A stretch of DNA of 15,238 nucleotides from UKL13-2 sp040006575 (lineage in GTDB: Bacteria > Pseudomonadota > Gammaproteobacteria > Burkholderiales > Usitatibacteraceae), in the NCBI GenBank assembly GCA_040006575.1, contig JBDTWS010000102.1:1-15238 (forward strand), written 5' to 3'. Shown here piece after piece: positions 1 through 6,745 of this stretch (positions are counted from its first letter, which is position 1; each line of letters opens with the position of its first letter). The notes below the pieces were generated by a model. That model was not told the DNA's origin. It made no database searches and saw only the letters and a list, made by a program, of their open reading frames with translations. A program made the position numbers and the translations under genes.

Positions 1-64
1 CGGACAGCGCTTCACGCACTTCGTCAAGCTTGAAGGGCTTGATGATGGCAGTGACAAGTTTCAT
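1..64 (-). CDS. glnK: PII nitrogen regulatory protein, N-terminal fragment
   Basis: Only the first 21 codons are in the window; the gene continues beyond base 1. The visible residues (MKLVTAIIKPFKLDEVREAL) are the standard N-terminus of GlnB/GlnK PII proteins, the trimeric cytosolic sensors of 2-oxoglutarate, ATP/ADP and, through uridylylation, glutamine. The T-loop and its tyrosine are outside the window. The ATG is preceded by a GGGAG ribosome site about 6 nt upstream. It lies 93 nt downstream of a TorF-type porin in the same direction, and the shared upstream region carries sigma-54/NtrC-like signals, which favours the nitrogen-regulated glnK over the housekeeping glnB. An amtB ammonium transporter is the expected next gene; this is inference because it is not visible. 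Confidence 0.88.
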   Translation of the reverse strand, partial: MKLVTAIIKPFKLDEVREALS

Positions 65-108
65 ATGGTTGCTCCCGTTGAACGTTGTTTGTGTAGTGAT
101 GGTTTGCA

Positions 109-143
109 GGGCACGCGTTGCTCGAAAGAGCGAGCGCGTGCCC
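109..143 (-). promoter_or_regulatory. Strong intercistronic hairpin between porin and glnK
   Basis: GGGCACGCG (109-117) pairs perfectly with CGCGTGCCC (135-143). Inside, CTCG (121-124) pairs with CGAG (131-134) around the loop AAAGAG. It begins 15 nt after the porin stop codon in the direction of transcription and ends 44 nt before the glnK ATG. No T-run follows on the minus strand, so a classical intrinsic terminator is not supported. A role in mRNA stability or in setting the porin:GlnK expression ratio is plausible but inferred. Confidence 0.7.
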
Positions 144-157
144 GTATTCAGCTGCGA

Positions 158-985
158 TCAGAATGATTTGGAAACGAAACCGACCAGGCGGTTCTTGCTC
201 CAGTCCTTGCCGAGCACGGTGTAGTTGGCTTCCTTGGCGTTGGTGCCCTTGACGTAGCCGCCCACTGTCCAGCCATCGCCCAGGTCATAGCTGGCGCCGG
301 CCTTGAAGACGGTATAGGTCAGTTCCGAATCGTTGTTGTAGCCGAAGAACGTGCCCTTGTAGGTTTGCTTGGCAATCTGGCCCATGACGGTCAGCTTCGG
401 AAACAACTCCTGTGAGTAATTGAGCTCGATGAACGTGCTCTTCACGCTGTTGGGTACGCCGAACGTGTCGCCGATGGAATACGAATACTTGGCGCTGAGC
501 GGGCCCCAGCCGACGCCGGCATACAGCTCCGTTGTATCGGGCTTCGGCAAGCTGGGGAGTGCCTTGGCACCCGGGTATTCATAGCGCAGCACGCCCACAT
601 CGAGCGTCCAGTCCTTGACGAATTCATACTTGTAGCCACCGAAAATATCGACCTCGACGGCCGACGACTCCTGGATGGCACCGATCTTCTTGTAATCCTT
701 CAGCCAGTTGATGGTGCTGGCAAATGCGCCCAGGTAAATGCCGCTGGAATGTGAGTAGTCGAGATTGAACTGCACCGCAGGTTTTTCCGAAGTCTGCGAA
801 ATGCCGCGGTATTCGTATTCGGAATAAATGGAAATCTTGGGAACCAGCGTGTGCTCTGGTGTGGGTTCCGCAGCAACTGCCGCTGCTGGGGCCGGTGGCG
901 GTGTTGCTTGCGCCATCGCCTGGTAGCTGGTGAGCATGAGCGCGATTGCGCCGGCGACTGCCACGTGTCTTGCGATTTTTTTCAT
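158..985 (-). CDS. TorF family putative porin (Gcw_chp family outer-membrane protein)
   Basis: A 275-residue exported protein. Residues 1-25 form a signal peptide (MKKIARH, a hydrophobic core, then AMA before the likely cut), followed by a Pro/Ala-rich linker to about residue 42. The rest is rich in alternating aromatic and polar residues typical of beta strands, with a YEYRGIS motif and a C-terminal Lys-Ser-Phe; a terminal Phe is the usual outer-membrane barrel signature. Composition and motifs match the Gcw_chp/TorF family, often encoded beside glnK and amtB in betaproteobacteria. I chose the ATG at 985 because it starts a proper signal peptide and has AGGGAA just upstream; the longer upstream reading from 1048 would run across the sigma-54 element. 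The substrate is unknown, although the nitrogen context suggests uptake of a nitrogen compound (inference). Confidence 0.85.
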   Translation of the reverse strand: MKKIARHVAVAGAIALMLTSYQAMAQATPPPAPAAAVAAEPTPEHTLVPKISIYSEYEYRGISQTSEKPAVQFNLDYSHSSGIYLGAFASTINWLKDYKKIGAIQESSAVEVDIFGGYKYEFVKDWTLDVGVLRYEYPGAKALPSLPKPDTTELYAGVGWGPLSAKYSYSIGDTFGVPNSVKSTFIELNYSQELFPKLTVMGQIAKQTYKGTFFGYNNDSELTYTVFKAGASYDLGDGWTVGGYVKGTNAKEANYTVLGKDWSKNRLVGFVSKSF

Positions 986-1031
986 GTGAATTCCCTGGGG
1001 TGGTTGAAGACGACTGCTCCAGAGAGGAGTT

Positions 1032-1047
1032 AGCATGTTGCATGCCA
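1032..1047 (-). promoter_or_regulatory. Sigma-54 (RpoN) -24/-12 promoter for the porin-glnK unit
   Basis: On the minus strand this reads TGGCATGCAACATGCT. GG and GC are separated by exactly 10 nt, as the sigma-54 family requires, and it follows the pattern TGGCAYR-N4-WTGCW; the only notable deviation is A for the first T of TTGC. The predicted transcription start is near 1021, giving a 5' leader of about 36 nt before the porin ATG at 985. Placement upstream of a PII gene agrees with classical NtrC/RpoN control. Confidence 0.75.
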
Positions 1048-1094
1048 CCCATTTGGCGTGGGCAAGTCACTGATTTTTTATGGGATTTGTGCAG

Positions 1095-1111
1095 TGCACC
1101 AGAAAAGCGCA
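1095..1111. promoter_or_regulatory. NtrC-like binding site, proximal
   Basis: On the minus strand this reads TGCGCTTTTCTGGTGCA, a 17-bp match to the NtrC dyad TGCAC-N7-GTGCA with nine of the ten key half-site bases. Its centre is about 82 bp upstream of the predicted sigma-54 start, a usual distance for an enhancer-type activator. Assigning it to NtrC rests on the consensus and the glnK context. Confidence 0.6.
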
Positions 1112-1138
1112 CCAAGCGCGGGCATGGAAAGTGAGTTA

Positions 1139-1155
1139 TGCACATCGATGGCGCG
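1139..1155. promoter_or_regulatory. NtrC-like binding site, distal
   Basis: On the plus strand this reads TGCACATCGATGGCGCG. One half-site (TGCAC) is perfect, the other (GCGCG for GTGCA) has two changes, so eight of ten key bases match. Its centre is 44 bp from that of the proximal site, close to four helical turns, which would put the two activator dimers on the same DNA face. It is weaker than the proximal site, and without the pairing I would not have called it. Confidence 0.45.
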
Positions 1156-1292
1156 CGATTCGCGGGATTTCGGTTTGACGTCTGCCGGGATAGTGCGCAT
1201 CGCCTGAAAGGGTTGCACGGGAACAAATTCAGCGGGTCGGCTAGAATGAAACCGTTACGCCTGCATTGAAATCAACAATCTCCTGTCACTTC

Positions 1293-1586
1293 ATGACCAG
1301 AACATCTTCCGCGCTTGACGCACTCACACAGTTCGCTGCCAAGGTTGACGCAGCCATCAAGGCATCGCCCGCCGCAGAACTGGAAAAAAATGCGCGCCGC
1401 CATTTCGTTTCGCAACTGGCGAAAGAGGGACTGGTCACGCGTGAGGAATACGAGATCCAGACAGCACTGCTGGAAAAAACCCGCATCAAGCTGAAAGCGC
1501 TTGAAGCAAAAATTGCGGAACTTGAGGCTGCTCAATCCGGCGCATCCATGAACTCCTCTTCAACCACATCCTCACAAAAAAAATAA
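1293..1586 (+). CDS. ubiK: UbiK family accessory factor (BMFP domain protein)
   Basis: A 97-residue cytosolic protein. Residues 29-79 carry the family pattern: LEKNARRHFVSQLAKEGLV, then TREEYEIQTALLEKTR, then a short coiled coil rich in Lys, Leu, Ala and Glu. UbiK/YqiC proteins form small coiled-coil oligomers that bind membranes and help the aerobic ubiquinone-biosynthesis complex. The family is usually 80-100 residues, so this is full length, though the N-terminus differs from E. coli UbiK and the Ser/Thr/Lys tail is extra. ATG 1293 is preferred over an in-frame TTG at 1266; neither has a strong ribosome site. comM follows after 12 nt, a recurrent pairing in betaproteobacteria. A TAGAAT -10-like box lies at 1242-1247, but no well-spaced -35 was found. 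Confidence 0.8.
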   Translation: MTRTSSALDALTQFAAKVDAAIKASPAAELEKNARRHFVSQLAKEGLVTREEYEIQTALLEKTRIKLKALEAKIAELEAAQSGASMNSSSTTSSQKK

Positions 1587-1598
1587 AATAAACACCGG

Positions 1599-3095
1599 AT
1601 GTCCCTTGCTGTTGTCTACTCCCGTGCGCTGGCCGGCATGGAGGCGCCGCTTGTCACTGTGGAAGTGCACCTGGCCAACGGACTGCCGACGTTCACTATC
1701 GTCGGCCTGCCCGAAGCGGAAGTAAAAGAGAGCAAGGATCGTGTGCGTGCCGCGCTGCTGAATGCGCGATTTGAATTTCCCGCGCGACGCATCACCGTCA
1801 ATCTCGCCCCTGCCGATCTGCCCAAGGAAAGCGGCCGTTTTGATTTGCCGATCGCACTCGGCATCCTGGTCGCGAGCGAACAGGTTCCCGGTGACAAACT
1901 GAAGCTCTATGAATTTGCCGGTGAACTCGCCCTGACCGGTGACCTGCGCCCGATTCGTGGCGCGCTGGCGATGACATTCAAGGCGCACGGCGATGGACGC
2001 GCGTTCGTATTGCCCACCGCATCGGCCGCCGAAGCCGCACTGGTCACCAATGCCACGGTGCTGGGCGCGAACAGCCTGTTGCAGGTGTGCGCGCATCTGG
2101 CCGGCCGCGAAAGCATTGCGGCTTTTCAGAGCAATGCGTTGGCGGGCGTGTCCAGCTATCCCGACATGACGGATGTGAAGGGCCAATCGCAGGCTAAACG
2201 CACAATGGAAATTGCCGCTGCGGGCCGCCACAGTATCTTGATGATGGGGCCGCCCGGTACCGGCAAGACCATGCTCGCGGCGCGCTTCCCCGGCATCCTG
2301 CCGGCAATGACCGACCGCGAGGCGCTCGAGGCCGCCGCCGTGCAAAGCCTTTCGCCCGGCGGCTTCAAGGTGGAGAACTGGAAAAAGCGCGCCTATCGCG
2401 CGCCGCATCACACCGCATCCGGCGTCGCGCTGGTTGGTGGCGGCAGCAATCCGCGCCCCGGTGAAATCTCACTCGCACATCATGGCGTGTTGTTTCTCGA
2501 TGAACTGCCCGAGTTTGAGCGGCATGTGCTGGAGGTTTTGCGTGAACCGCTCGAATCCGGCCACATCACCATTTCGCGCGCTGCGCGACAGGCCGATTTT
2601 CCGGCGGAGTTTCAACTCGTCGCCGCCATGAATCCCTGTCCCTGCGGCTATCTCGGCCACTTCATGAACAAATGCCGCTGCACGCCCGATCAGATTGCGC
2701 GCTACCGCAGCAAGATTTCGGGCCCGCTGCTGGATCGCATCGACCTGCAGATCGAAGTGCCCGCCGTGCCGCAAATTGAGCTGGTGAAATCAGCAAAGGG
2801 CCAAGCCAGCGAAGTGATTCGCGAACGCACCGAGCTTGCATTCCAGCGCCAGTTGCAACGGCAGGCAAAGCCCAACGCCAAGCTGGACCCTGGCGAGATC
2901 GATGAAATCTGCAAACCCGACGCTGCCGGCGAAGAATTGCTGAAGGCGGCCATCGAGCGCATGGGCCTGTCGGCGCGTGCGTATCACCGCGTGCTGAAAG
3001 TGGCGCGCACGATCGCCGACCTTGACGGCAGCGAAAAAATTTCAGGTGCGCAGATCGCAGAAGCCATCCAGTACCGCAAAATGGACAAAAGCTGA
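1599..3095 (+). CDS. comM: ComM/YifB family Mg-chelatase-like AAA+ ATPase
   Basis: 498 residues, close to the roughly 500 usual for the family. The N-terminal domain carries the YifB/ComM signature (GLPTFTIVGLPEAEVKESKD near residue 27 and LAPADLPKESGRFDLPIALG near 68). The AAA+ core has Walker A GPPGTGKT at 217-224 and Walker B VLFLDE at 297-302, followed by the MNPCPCGYLGH cysteine segment near 344 and LLDRIDL near 376. The C-terminal Mg-chelatase-type region contains LSARAYHRVLKVARTIADL. ComM is a hexameric helicase that promotes branch migration when foreign DNA is integrated during natural transformation; the role here is inferred from the family. The start is the first ATG after ubiK, with only an A-rich leader and no clear Shine-Dalgarno, so translation may depend on coupling with ubiK. 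No interruption is visible. Confidence 0.93.
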   Translation: MSLAVVYSRALAGMEAPLVTVEVHLANGLPTFTIVGLPEAEVKESKDRVRAALLNARFEFPARRITVNLAPADLPKESGRFDLPIALGILVASEQVPGDKLKLYEFAGELALTGDLRPIRGALAMTFKAHGDGRAFVLPTASAAEAALVTNATVLGANSLLQVCAHLAGRESIAAFQSNALAGVSSYPDMTDVKGQSQAKRTMEIAAAGRHSILMMGPPGTGKTMLAARFPGILPAMTDREALEAAAVQSLSPGGFKVENWKKRAYRAPHHTASGVALVGGGSNPRPGEISLAHHGVLFLDELPEFERHVLEVLREPLESGHITISRAARQADFPAEFQLVAAMNPCPCGYLGHFMNKCRCTPDQIARYRSKISGPLLDRIDLQIEVPAVPQIELVKSAKGQASEVIRERTELAFQRQLQRQAKPNAKLDPGEIDEICKPDAAGEELLKAAIERMGLSARAYHRVLKVARTIADLDGSEKISGAQIAEAIQYRKMDKS

Positions 3096-3160
3096 AAATA
3101 CAAAAATCAGCCCGTTCAGTCTGCTTTGTGAGGAAATGAATTGTTCGCGATTCAATCGGT

Positions 3161-3227
3161 AAACACCAGCGCCGGTGCGGTCCGCAGGCCGAAAATGTCT
3201 GCAAAGCCGCGCCAGTGCTTGTGTTTT
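3161..3227 (+). repeat. 67-bp palindromic dispersed repeat, copy A
   Basis: Begins AAACACCAGC and ends GCGCCAGTGCTTGTGTTTT. The outer 18-base arms pair with 14 Watson-Crick pairs, two G-T wobbles and two mismatches. An inner stem pairs GCAG (element positions 24-27) with CTGC (39-42) around an A-rich centre. Same length and same conserved ends as the copies at 6170 and 14451. It occupies most of the gap between comM and the Bcr/CflA gene and ends 16 nt before the latter's ATG. Confidence 0.7.
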
Positions 3228-3243
3228 AATTTCAAAATTCGAA

Positions 3244-4491
3244 ATGATTGAGCCGGCCGTCAAGAAATCCGGCCACCATCACACGCCACGCTGGCTGCTG
3301 GCGCTCATGCTGGCCGCCCTCAGCATGCTGGGCCCGTTCGCGGTCGACACCTACATTCCCGCCTTTCCCACCATCGCGAAAGATCTCGATGCGTCGGTGC
3401 TGCAAATGCAGCAGACTTTTTCCGTCTACCTCATCGGCTTCGCGGTCATGTTCCTGTTTCATGGCGCGCTGTCGGACAGCTTCGGCCGCAAGCCCGTCAT
3501 CCTGTGGGGCCTCGGTGTTTTCCTGATCGGCACCATCGGCTGCGCGATGTCGACGACCATCGGCCAGCTGCTGTTCTTCCGCGTGCTGCAGGGCGTGTCG
3601 GTGGGGGCGGGCATGGTGGTGGGGCGCGCGATGATTCGCGATCTTTATGCGGATGTGGAAGCGCAACGCATGATGTCGATGGTGACGATGTGGTTCGGCC
3701 TCGCACCGGCCGTGGCACCCATCCTCGGCGGATTCCTGTTCGAGGCTTTCGGCTGGCATTCCATTTTCTGGTTCCTCGCGATATTCACGCTCGGCATGAT
3801 CGTGCTCAGCGTCACCGCGTTTGAAGAGACATTGCCCGAGGAAAAACGGCAGCCATTCCGCATGCAGCCGCTGCTGGCGGGTTACCAGGAAGTCGGCGCC
3901 AATATCGCGTTCCTGCTGCTGTCATTTGCGGCGGGATTCAATTTCAACGGCTTCTTTTTATACATCCTGTCCGCGCCGGTGTTCCTGCCCGAGCAATTGC
4001 ACCTGGGTCCCACGCAATATGCGTGGCTGTTCGTTCCCGGCATCGGCGGCATCATGACCGGCGCATTTATTTCCGGGCGCGTCGCCGGCAAATGGACGCC
4101 GGCGAAGACGGTGCGCGCCGGTTACAGCATCATGGCGTTTGCGGTGCTGTTGAATATTGCGCTGTCGATTTTCGTGACACCGCGCGTGCCGTGGGCGGTG
4201 ATCCCGATCTTTATTTATGCGATGGGCACATCGACCGCATTTCCTTCGCTGTCGCTGCTGGTGATGGACCTGTTCCCATTGCGGCGCGGCATGGCGACGT
4301 CGCTCTCGGCTTTTCTCGGTGGCATCATCAATGCGCTGGTGGCGGGCGTGCTGTCACCCGCGTTGTCGCATTCGCCGCTGCTGCTCTCGCTGGGCATGGC
4401 TGCGATGATGCTGGGCGGTTGGATATGCTGGTGCGGCTATCGAAAGACCGTGAAGCACGCCGCACTGAAAATCAGCATCGACAATTCCTAG
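3244..4491 (+). CDS. Bcr/CflA family multidrug efflux MFS transporter
   Basis: A 415-residue inner-membrane protein with about 12 hydrophobic segments. Family marks are DTYIPAFP at 35-42 (helix 1), motif A GALSDSFGRKP at 74-84, and a motif-C-like APAVAPILGG segment. These define the Bcr/CflA branch of the DHA1 drug:H+ antiporters, which export compounds such as bicyclomycin or chloramphenicol; the true substrate cannot be read from sequence. ATG 3244 is chosen because it gives a normal short cytoplasmic N-terminus; a GTG at 3175 would run through repeat copy A. There is no strong ribosome site. Its stop codon interlocks tail-to-tail with the opposing MFS gene, so no independent terminator fits between them. 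Confidence 0.87.
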   Translation: MIEPAVKKSGHHHTPRWLLALMLAALSMLGPFAVDTYIPAFPTIAKDLDASVLQMQQTFSVYLIGFAVMFLFHGALSDSFGRKPVILWGLGVFLIGTIGCAMSTTIGQLLFFRVLQGVSVGAGMVVGRAMIRDLYADVEAQRMMSMVTMWFGLAPAVAPILGGFLFEAFGWHSIFWFLAIFTLGMIVLSVTAFEETLPEEKRQPFRMQPLLAGYQEVGANIAFLLLSFAAGFNFNGFFLYILSAPVFLPEQLHLGPTQYAWLFVPGIGGIMTGAFISGRVAGKWTPAKTVRAGYSIMAFAVLLNIALSIFVTPRVPWAVIPIFIYAMGTSTAFPSLSLLVMDLFPLRRGMATSLSAFLGGIINALVAGVLSPALSHSPLLLSLGMAAMMLGGWICWCGYRKTVKHAALKISIDNS

Positions 4492-5783
4492 CGGTCGTGA
4501 CGGCAGTACGTTTCGCGCGTCATCAGCAAGAGGACTAGCGCAAGCACCGCCCATGCGAGTATCAGCGAAAACCCCAGCTGGTATGACGCGAAATCAAACA
4601 CGCGCTTGCCGTCCACCAGTGCGCCGTTCCAGTGTTGATCGAGGATCACGCCCACCAGCGGCTGCGTGTACATCGGCCCCTGGATCACGCCCATGTTGCT
4701 GATGCCCGAGGTGGTGCCCGAAAGGCGCGCGGGTGCGGACTCCTTGGCGAACGCAAACGTGATGATGAAACAGCCGCTGAAAAAGCCGATCGCGGGCAAC
4801 AGCGCGCACAGCACGGCGTAGGGCAGGTGCTCGACGTAAATGAGCACCGACCACAGTACCGAACACAGGATGAGACCGGCAATGTACAAGGGCTTTCGCC
4901 GGCCCATGCGGTCCGATGCCGCGCTGAAACCCACGCTGCCTACGGCCCAGCCGATCATCATCAGCGAACATAATCCGGCCGCGTTGGTGGCAGCCAGCTG
5001 GTAATGCGTCATGAGAAACGGCACACCCCACAGGCCCGCAAAAGTCAGCACCATCGAGCTCGGCGCGCCGGGAATGAAGTACAGCAAAATCACGTTGCGC
5101 GAACGCAGCACTTCCTTCAGCCCATCGAATAATTTCGGCTGCGCCACCTTGTCATGTGTGTCTTCGGCATGGCTGCGATACCCGCGTTCGGCGGGATCGT
5201 CGCGCACCAGCAGCCATGTGACCACGCTCACGAAAACCGTTAACGCCGCACTCATCCACATCACATTGCGCCAGCCGAATTCATTGACGAGCAAACGCAA
5301 CGGCGCACCCGCGAACACTGCGCCGAACACACCGACTGCAAGCGCCAATCCGGAGGCCAGCGCAAACCGGGACGGCGGCATCCAGTGTCCCGCCAGCTTC
5401 AGCATGGCGACGAAGGCGACACCCACCGAACCGCCGATCAACAACCGGCCGATATTCGCCATCGATGCATCAGCGGCCATCGCAAAAAAGGCCGTGCCCA
5501 ATGCGGCCACGATGCCTCCCGCTGTCAGCAGGCGGCGCGGACCCAGGCGATCGGCGAGGATGCCCGTGGGAATCTGCATGCCGACGTAACTGTAAAAATA
5601 AAAAGCAGAAAGATTGCCGAGCCCGGCGGCCGTCAGCGTGAACGCATCGCTCAGTTCCGCCGTGATAACGGCCGGCGCAACACGCTGGTAAAAACCGATG
5701 AAATAGAGCGCCGCCCCAAGCGCCCAGACGGACCACGCCAATGACGCTGATGGATACGCAGACGAATCGTGCCGCGACGTCAC
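4488..5783 (-). CDS. MFS transporter, substrate unknown
   Basis: A 431-residue inner-membrane protein with about 12 predicted helices. The N-terminal half carries YFIGFYQRVAPAVITAEL (28-45) and FYFYSYVGMQIPTG (61-74), leading into motif A as GILADRLGPRRLL (74-86). This pattern fits a subgroup of anion or organic-acid-type MFS permeases common in proteobacteria, but I cannot assign a substrate. The start is GTG at 5783, overlapping the upstream DUF2834 stop as GTGA and lacking its own Shine-Dalgarno, so translational coupling is likely. The alternative TTG at about codon 16 would cut into the sequence just before helix 1. Confidence 0.85.
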   Translation of the reverse strand: MTSRHDSSAYPSASLAWSVWALGAALYFIGFYQRVAPAVITAELSDAFTLTAAGLGNLSAFYFYSYVGMQIPTGILADRLGPRRLLTAGGIVAALGTAFFAMAADASMANIGRLLIGGSVGVAFVAMLKLAGHWMPPSRFALASGLALAVGVFGAVFAGAPLRLLVNEFGWRNVMWMSAALTVFVSVVTWLLVRDDPAERGYRSHAEDTHDKVAQPKLFDGLKEVLRSRNVILLYFIPGAPSSMVLTFAGLWGVPFLMTHYQLAATNAAGLCSLMMIGWAVGSVGFSAASDRMGRRKPLYIAGLILCSVLWSVLIYVEHLPYAVLCALLPAIGFFSGCFIITFAFAKESAPARLSGTTSGISNMGVIQGPMYTQPLVGVILDQHWNGALVDGKRVFDFASYQLGFSLILAWAVLALVLLLMTRETYCRHDR

Positions 5784-6106
5784 GCGGGCTGGATCGAAAG
5801 TTTCGCCATGGCGCGTTCACGCATGTACAGGAACGCGGGCAATGCGAAAGACAGGCCGATCACGATATTGGTGAGGATGAAAAACCACGGCGCCGCAATG
5901 CGAAGTCGCCGGGATTCGGCGATGAGGAAAGGCCAGAAGACCAGGCAGGAAATGCTGAAATCAACCAGCGTGGCGGCCGCGATGGGATTGCCCCAGGCCA
6001 GCGACAATGCGCCGGATGCGCCGGGCACGTTGGTGAGGTAGCCGTAGTAAGTGGCATAAGGAGCGATGGCGCCGATGAGGGCGGCGAGAAAATAAAAACG
6101 TTTCAT
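5780..6106 (-). CDS. DUF2834 domain membrane protein
   Basis: A 108-residue, largely hydrophobic protein with about three transmembrane helices: residues 4-25, about 42-62, and a last helix following the PWFFILTNIVIGLSFALPAF segment, ending in YMRERAM. These features match the DUF2834 family, which has no known function. The ATG at 6106 is chosen because it begins a typical membrane N-terminus (MKRFYFLAALIG), with a purine-rich GGACGG stretch close upstream and AGGAG further away. The stop overlaps the GTG start of the MFS gene by 4 nt, so the two are cotranslated; a helper or partner role for the transporter is inferred. The upstream rhodanese gene is separated by 135 nt containing repeat copy C. 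Confidence 0.78.
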   Translation of the reverse strand: MKRFYFLAALIGAIAPYATYYGYLTNVPGASGALSLAWGNPIAAATLVDFSISCLVFWPFLIAESRRLRIAAPWFFILTNIVIGLSFALPAFLYMRERAMAKLSIQPA

Positions 6107-6169
6107 GACCGTCCGCGCTTTCGCTCCTGGTTCTAGACACCTAACGTGATTTTTGCCGCCACTCCAATC

Positions 6170-6236
6170 AAACTCCAGCACTGAAGCCGCTCTACAGCCA
6201 AAAAAGCCCGAAAACCCGCGCCAATGCTGGACTTTC
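6170..6236 (+). repeat. 67-bp palindromic dispersed repeat, copy C
   Basis: Begins AAACTCCAGC and ends GCGCCAATGCTGGACTTTC. Of the 18 outer arm positions 14 can pair. The inner stem seen in the other two copies is not maintained here. It lies in the 135-nt gap between the rhodanese stop and the DUF2834 start, ending 5 nt from the rhodanese stop codon. The outer palindrome appears to continue into the flanking AATT-rich bases. Confidence 0.7.
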
Positions 6237-6241
6237 AATTC

Positions 6242-6634
6242 CTAAACCTGCTCCCACGGCAACCCCGCCTTCCGCCAGCCACCCAGTTTCCCGCGCTGGT
6301 GCTTTTCATCCAGGTCGCCCTCGAAACCTTCCAGCACGTTGAACACGCGCTTGAATCCTGCTGCTTCCAGCGCGTGTCCCGCGTCCACGCTGCGATTGCC
6401 CGAGCGGCAGATGATCACCACCGGCCGCGCCATGGTTTGCGCGACGGCTTTTTTCACCTGGCCCACAAAATGCGGATTGACGTCCCAGTCGGGCCCGTCG
6501 TTCCACGGGATCATCATCGCGCCGACCGGATGGCCGACGAAAAGGAATTCCATTTCGCTGCGGCAATCGATAAACACGGCCGTCGGTTCCTGTTTCAGGA
6601 ATTCGCTGGCTTGCTGGGGGGTGATGTGTTCCAT
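6242..6634 (-). CDS. Single-domain rhodanese-like sulfurtransferase
   Basis: 130 residues, the usual size for a single rhodanese domain. The active-site loop is ICRSGNRS with the persulfide-forming cysteine at residue 76. VFIDCRSEMEFLFVGHPVGA near 20-39 is the conserved CH2A-type motif, and VLEGFEGD is the motif near the C-terminus. Such proteins move sulfane sulfur from thiosulfate or persulfides to acceptors; no signal peptide is seen, so it is cytosolic. The ATG at 6634 has AAAGGA about 6 nt upstream. A TATAAT box lies a short distance further up. The sox genes in this window lie 8 kb away on the other strand, so a link to thiosulfate metabolism is only possible. Confidence 0.87.
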   Translation of the reverse strand: MEHITPQQASEFLKQEPTAVFIDCRSEMEFLFVGHPVGAMMIPWNDGPDWDVNPHFVGQVKKAVAQTMARPVVIICRSGNRSVDAGHALEAAGFKRVFNVLEGFEGDLDEKHQRGKLGGWRKAGLPWEQV

Positions 6635-6652
6635 GGATTTTCCTTTGGATCG

Positions 6653-6658
6653 ATTATA
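6653..6658 (-). promoter_or_regulatory. Candidate -10 box of the rhodanese gene
   Basis: The minus strand reads TATAAT, a perfect sigma-70 -10 hexamer. With normal spacing transcription would begin near 6646, leaving a leader of only about 12 nt that is almost all ribosome-binding site. The -35 region at correct spacing (AAGTGG) is weak, so this is a moderate call. Confidence 0.4.
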
Positions 6659-6745
6659 GCCAGAGGCCGTCACTGCCACTTTGCCTTGGTGAGATAATGG
6701 CTTATCAGCTTGTTCCCGTCATTTCTTCCTCACGAAAGCGAATCG

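Noticed and set aside
109..143. Intrinsic terminator ending the porin transcript
   Set aside because: The stem is strong, but no T-run follows on the minus strand, so it is recorded as an intercistronic hairpin.
1213..1247. TTGCAC and TAGAAT upstream of ubiK as a sigma-70 promoter
   Set aside because: The spacer is 23 nt, and no better -35 is found at the correct distance; only the -10-like box remains plausible.
1572..2411. 279-codon open frame on the minus strand inside comM
   Set aside because: Antisense to the conserved ComM N-terminal and Walker A regions; low-complexity Arg/His/Gly-rich product and no family match.
6170..6236. Intrinsic terminator of the rhodanese gene
   Set aside because: An A/T run lies in the element's centre, not after a closed GC stem in the direction of transcription, and its length and ends match the other two repeat copies.
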